Below, piece by piece: positions 63,728 through 64,000 of a stretch of 64,000 nucleotides of DNA (its first letter is position 1; each line of letters starts with the position of its first letter). Position numbers and translations under genes: made by a program. Below the pieces are notes generated by a model. The model ran no database searches. It was not told where the DNA came from and worked only from the letters and a program-made list of their open reading frames with translations. This stretch comes from Dyella nitratireducens (GTDB lineage: Bacteria; Pseudomonadota; Gammaproteobacteria; Xanthomonadales; Rhodanobacteraceae), in the NCBI RefSeq assembly GCF_014642835.1, contig NZ_BMJA01000001.1:1471257-1535256 (forward strand), read 5' to 3'.

Positions 63728-64000
63728 AGATACATACCTCGACGACACGTTATGCCGCGTGGCCGTCATTCCCGCTTTCGCGCACTGCTGTCCGGGAAAC
63801 TTTTAGCTCGCCGGATCGCCCCCTCCCCTACGTGTAGTAGGGGAGGGTTGGGGTGGGGTGAAGCAACCTCGCGAGAGGTTCCGTTGATGTCTCACCCTCA
63901 TTCCCGCGTAGCGGGAAGCGAGCTTCGCTCGCCTTACCCCACCCCAACCCTCCCCTGCACGCAGGGGAGGGGGCCGTTTCCGGTTCACTCGTGGATATCG
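63728..64000. repeat. Non-coding composite repeat region
   Basis: No gene is seen. A half copy of the 4018-4051 hairpin (GGCCGTCATTCCCGCTTTCG) lies at 63761-63782. CCCTCCCCTAC/GTAGGGGAGGG (63821-63847) and CCCTCCCCTGC/GCAGGGGAGGG (63948-63971) are hairpins, and their flanks (GGTTGGGGTGGGGT and its reverse complement) pair across about 90 bases. ATTCCCGCGTAGCGGGAA and GCGAGCTTCGCTCGC are further hairpins inside. A 61-codon frame through it looks like repeat-derived noise. Confidence 0.7.

Noticed and set aside
63803..63988. Small minus-strand frame beginning MNRKRPPPLRAGEG
   Set aside because: Translation of repeat DNA; similar strings recur wherever this repeat occurs.
1..64000. CRISPR array, rRNA or tRNA genes
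   Set aside because: No regularly spaced direct repeats and no recognisable structural RNA was seen on either strand.

Overview
The window is high-GC, gene-dense bacterial chromosome. The gene set (hopanoid locus, IspA, BioD, EngB, TatABC, Cca, ferrochelatase, lipoprotein-type DsbA pair, chaperone-usher pilus, inositol regulon) and the GTAG-headed palindromes between genes fit a gammaproteobacterium of the order Xanthomonadales (Lysobacterales), most likely family Rhodanobacteraceae (Dyella, Frateuria or Luteibacter-like). This placement is inferred from protein character and gene order, not from a search. No rRNA, tRNA, CRISPR array, prophage or intact transposase was seen.

Layout. 1-12490: hopanoid and isoprenoid block: hpnJ (5' end outside the window), hpnK, hpnL and a ferritin-like diiron protein; hpnA on the opposite strand; then a tightly overlapping operon of squalene synthase, squalene-hopene cyclase and hpnG; a CopC/CopD-like pair; and ispA, which makes the farnesyl diphosphate used by squalene synthase. 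12630-14792: a large PF10136 membrane protein. 14800-19000: an accessory island with a tandem-DUF3574 protein, a decayed IS3-family transposase fragment and an 862-residue toxin/effector-like protein on the other strand. 19015-41500: mostly housekeeping genes: bioD, a TMEM175-type channel, free methionine sulfoxide reductase, engB, cytochrome c4, two DsbA-like proteins, GH17 glycosidase, Slt, cca, MidA-like methyltransferase, tatABC, SYLF protein, hemH, a NatAB-type ABC exporter, a peptidase, and a small XRE regulator with its membrane partner.

42085-48400: a chaperone-usher fimbrial operon (pilin, chaperone, usher, adhesin) behind a strong sigma-54 promoter match with an adjacent CRP/Clp-like site, followed by a convergent orphan fimbrial-like gene. 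48836-51416: ferredoxin reductase and a YadGH-type ABC exporter. 51546-63727: a complete myo-inositol utilisation block: iolG and an RpiR-type regulator on one strand; ABC uptake genes and iolC (fused to a DUF2090 aldolase domain), iolD, iolE, iolB and iolA on the other. A GGAA-N6-TTCC palindrome, the known operator type of RpiR-family IolR, lies in the divergent promoter region. 63728-64000 is repeat-rich non-coding DNA.

The most distinctive non-coding feature is a family of five REP-like doublets at gene 3' ends. Three supply the TAG stop codon of the preceding gene from their own GTAG head, and a fourth directly abuts a TAA stop. The least understood coding region is the 14.8-19 kb island, which may carry secreted effectors or toxins.
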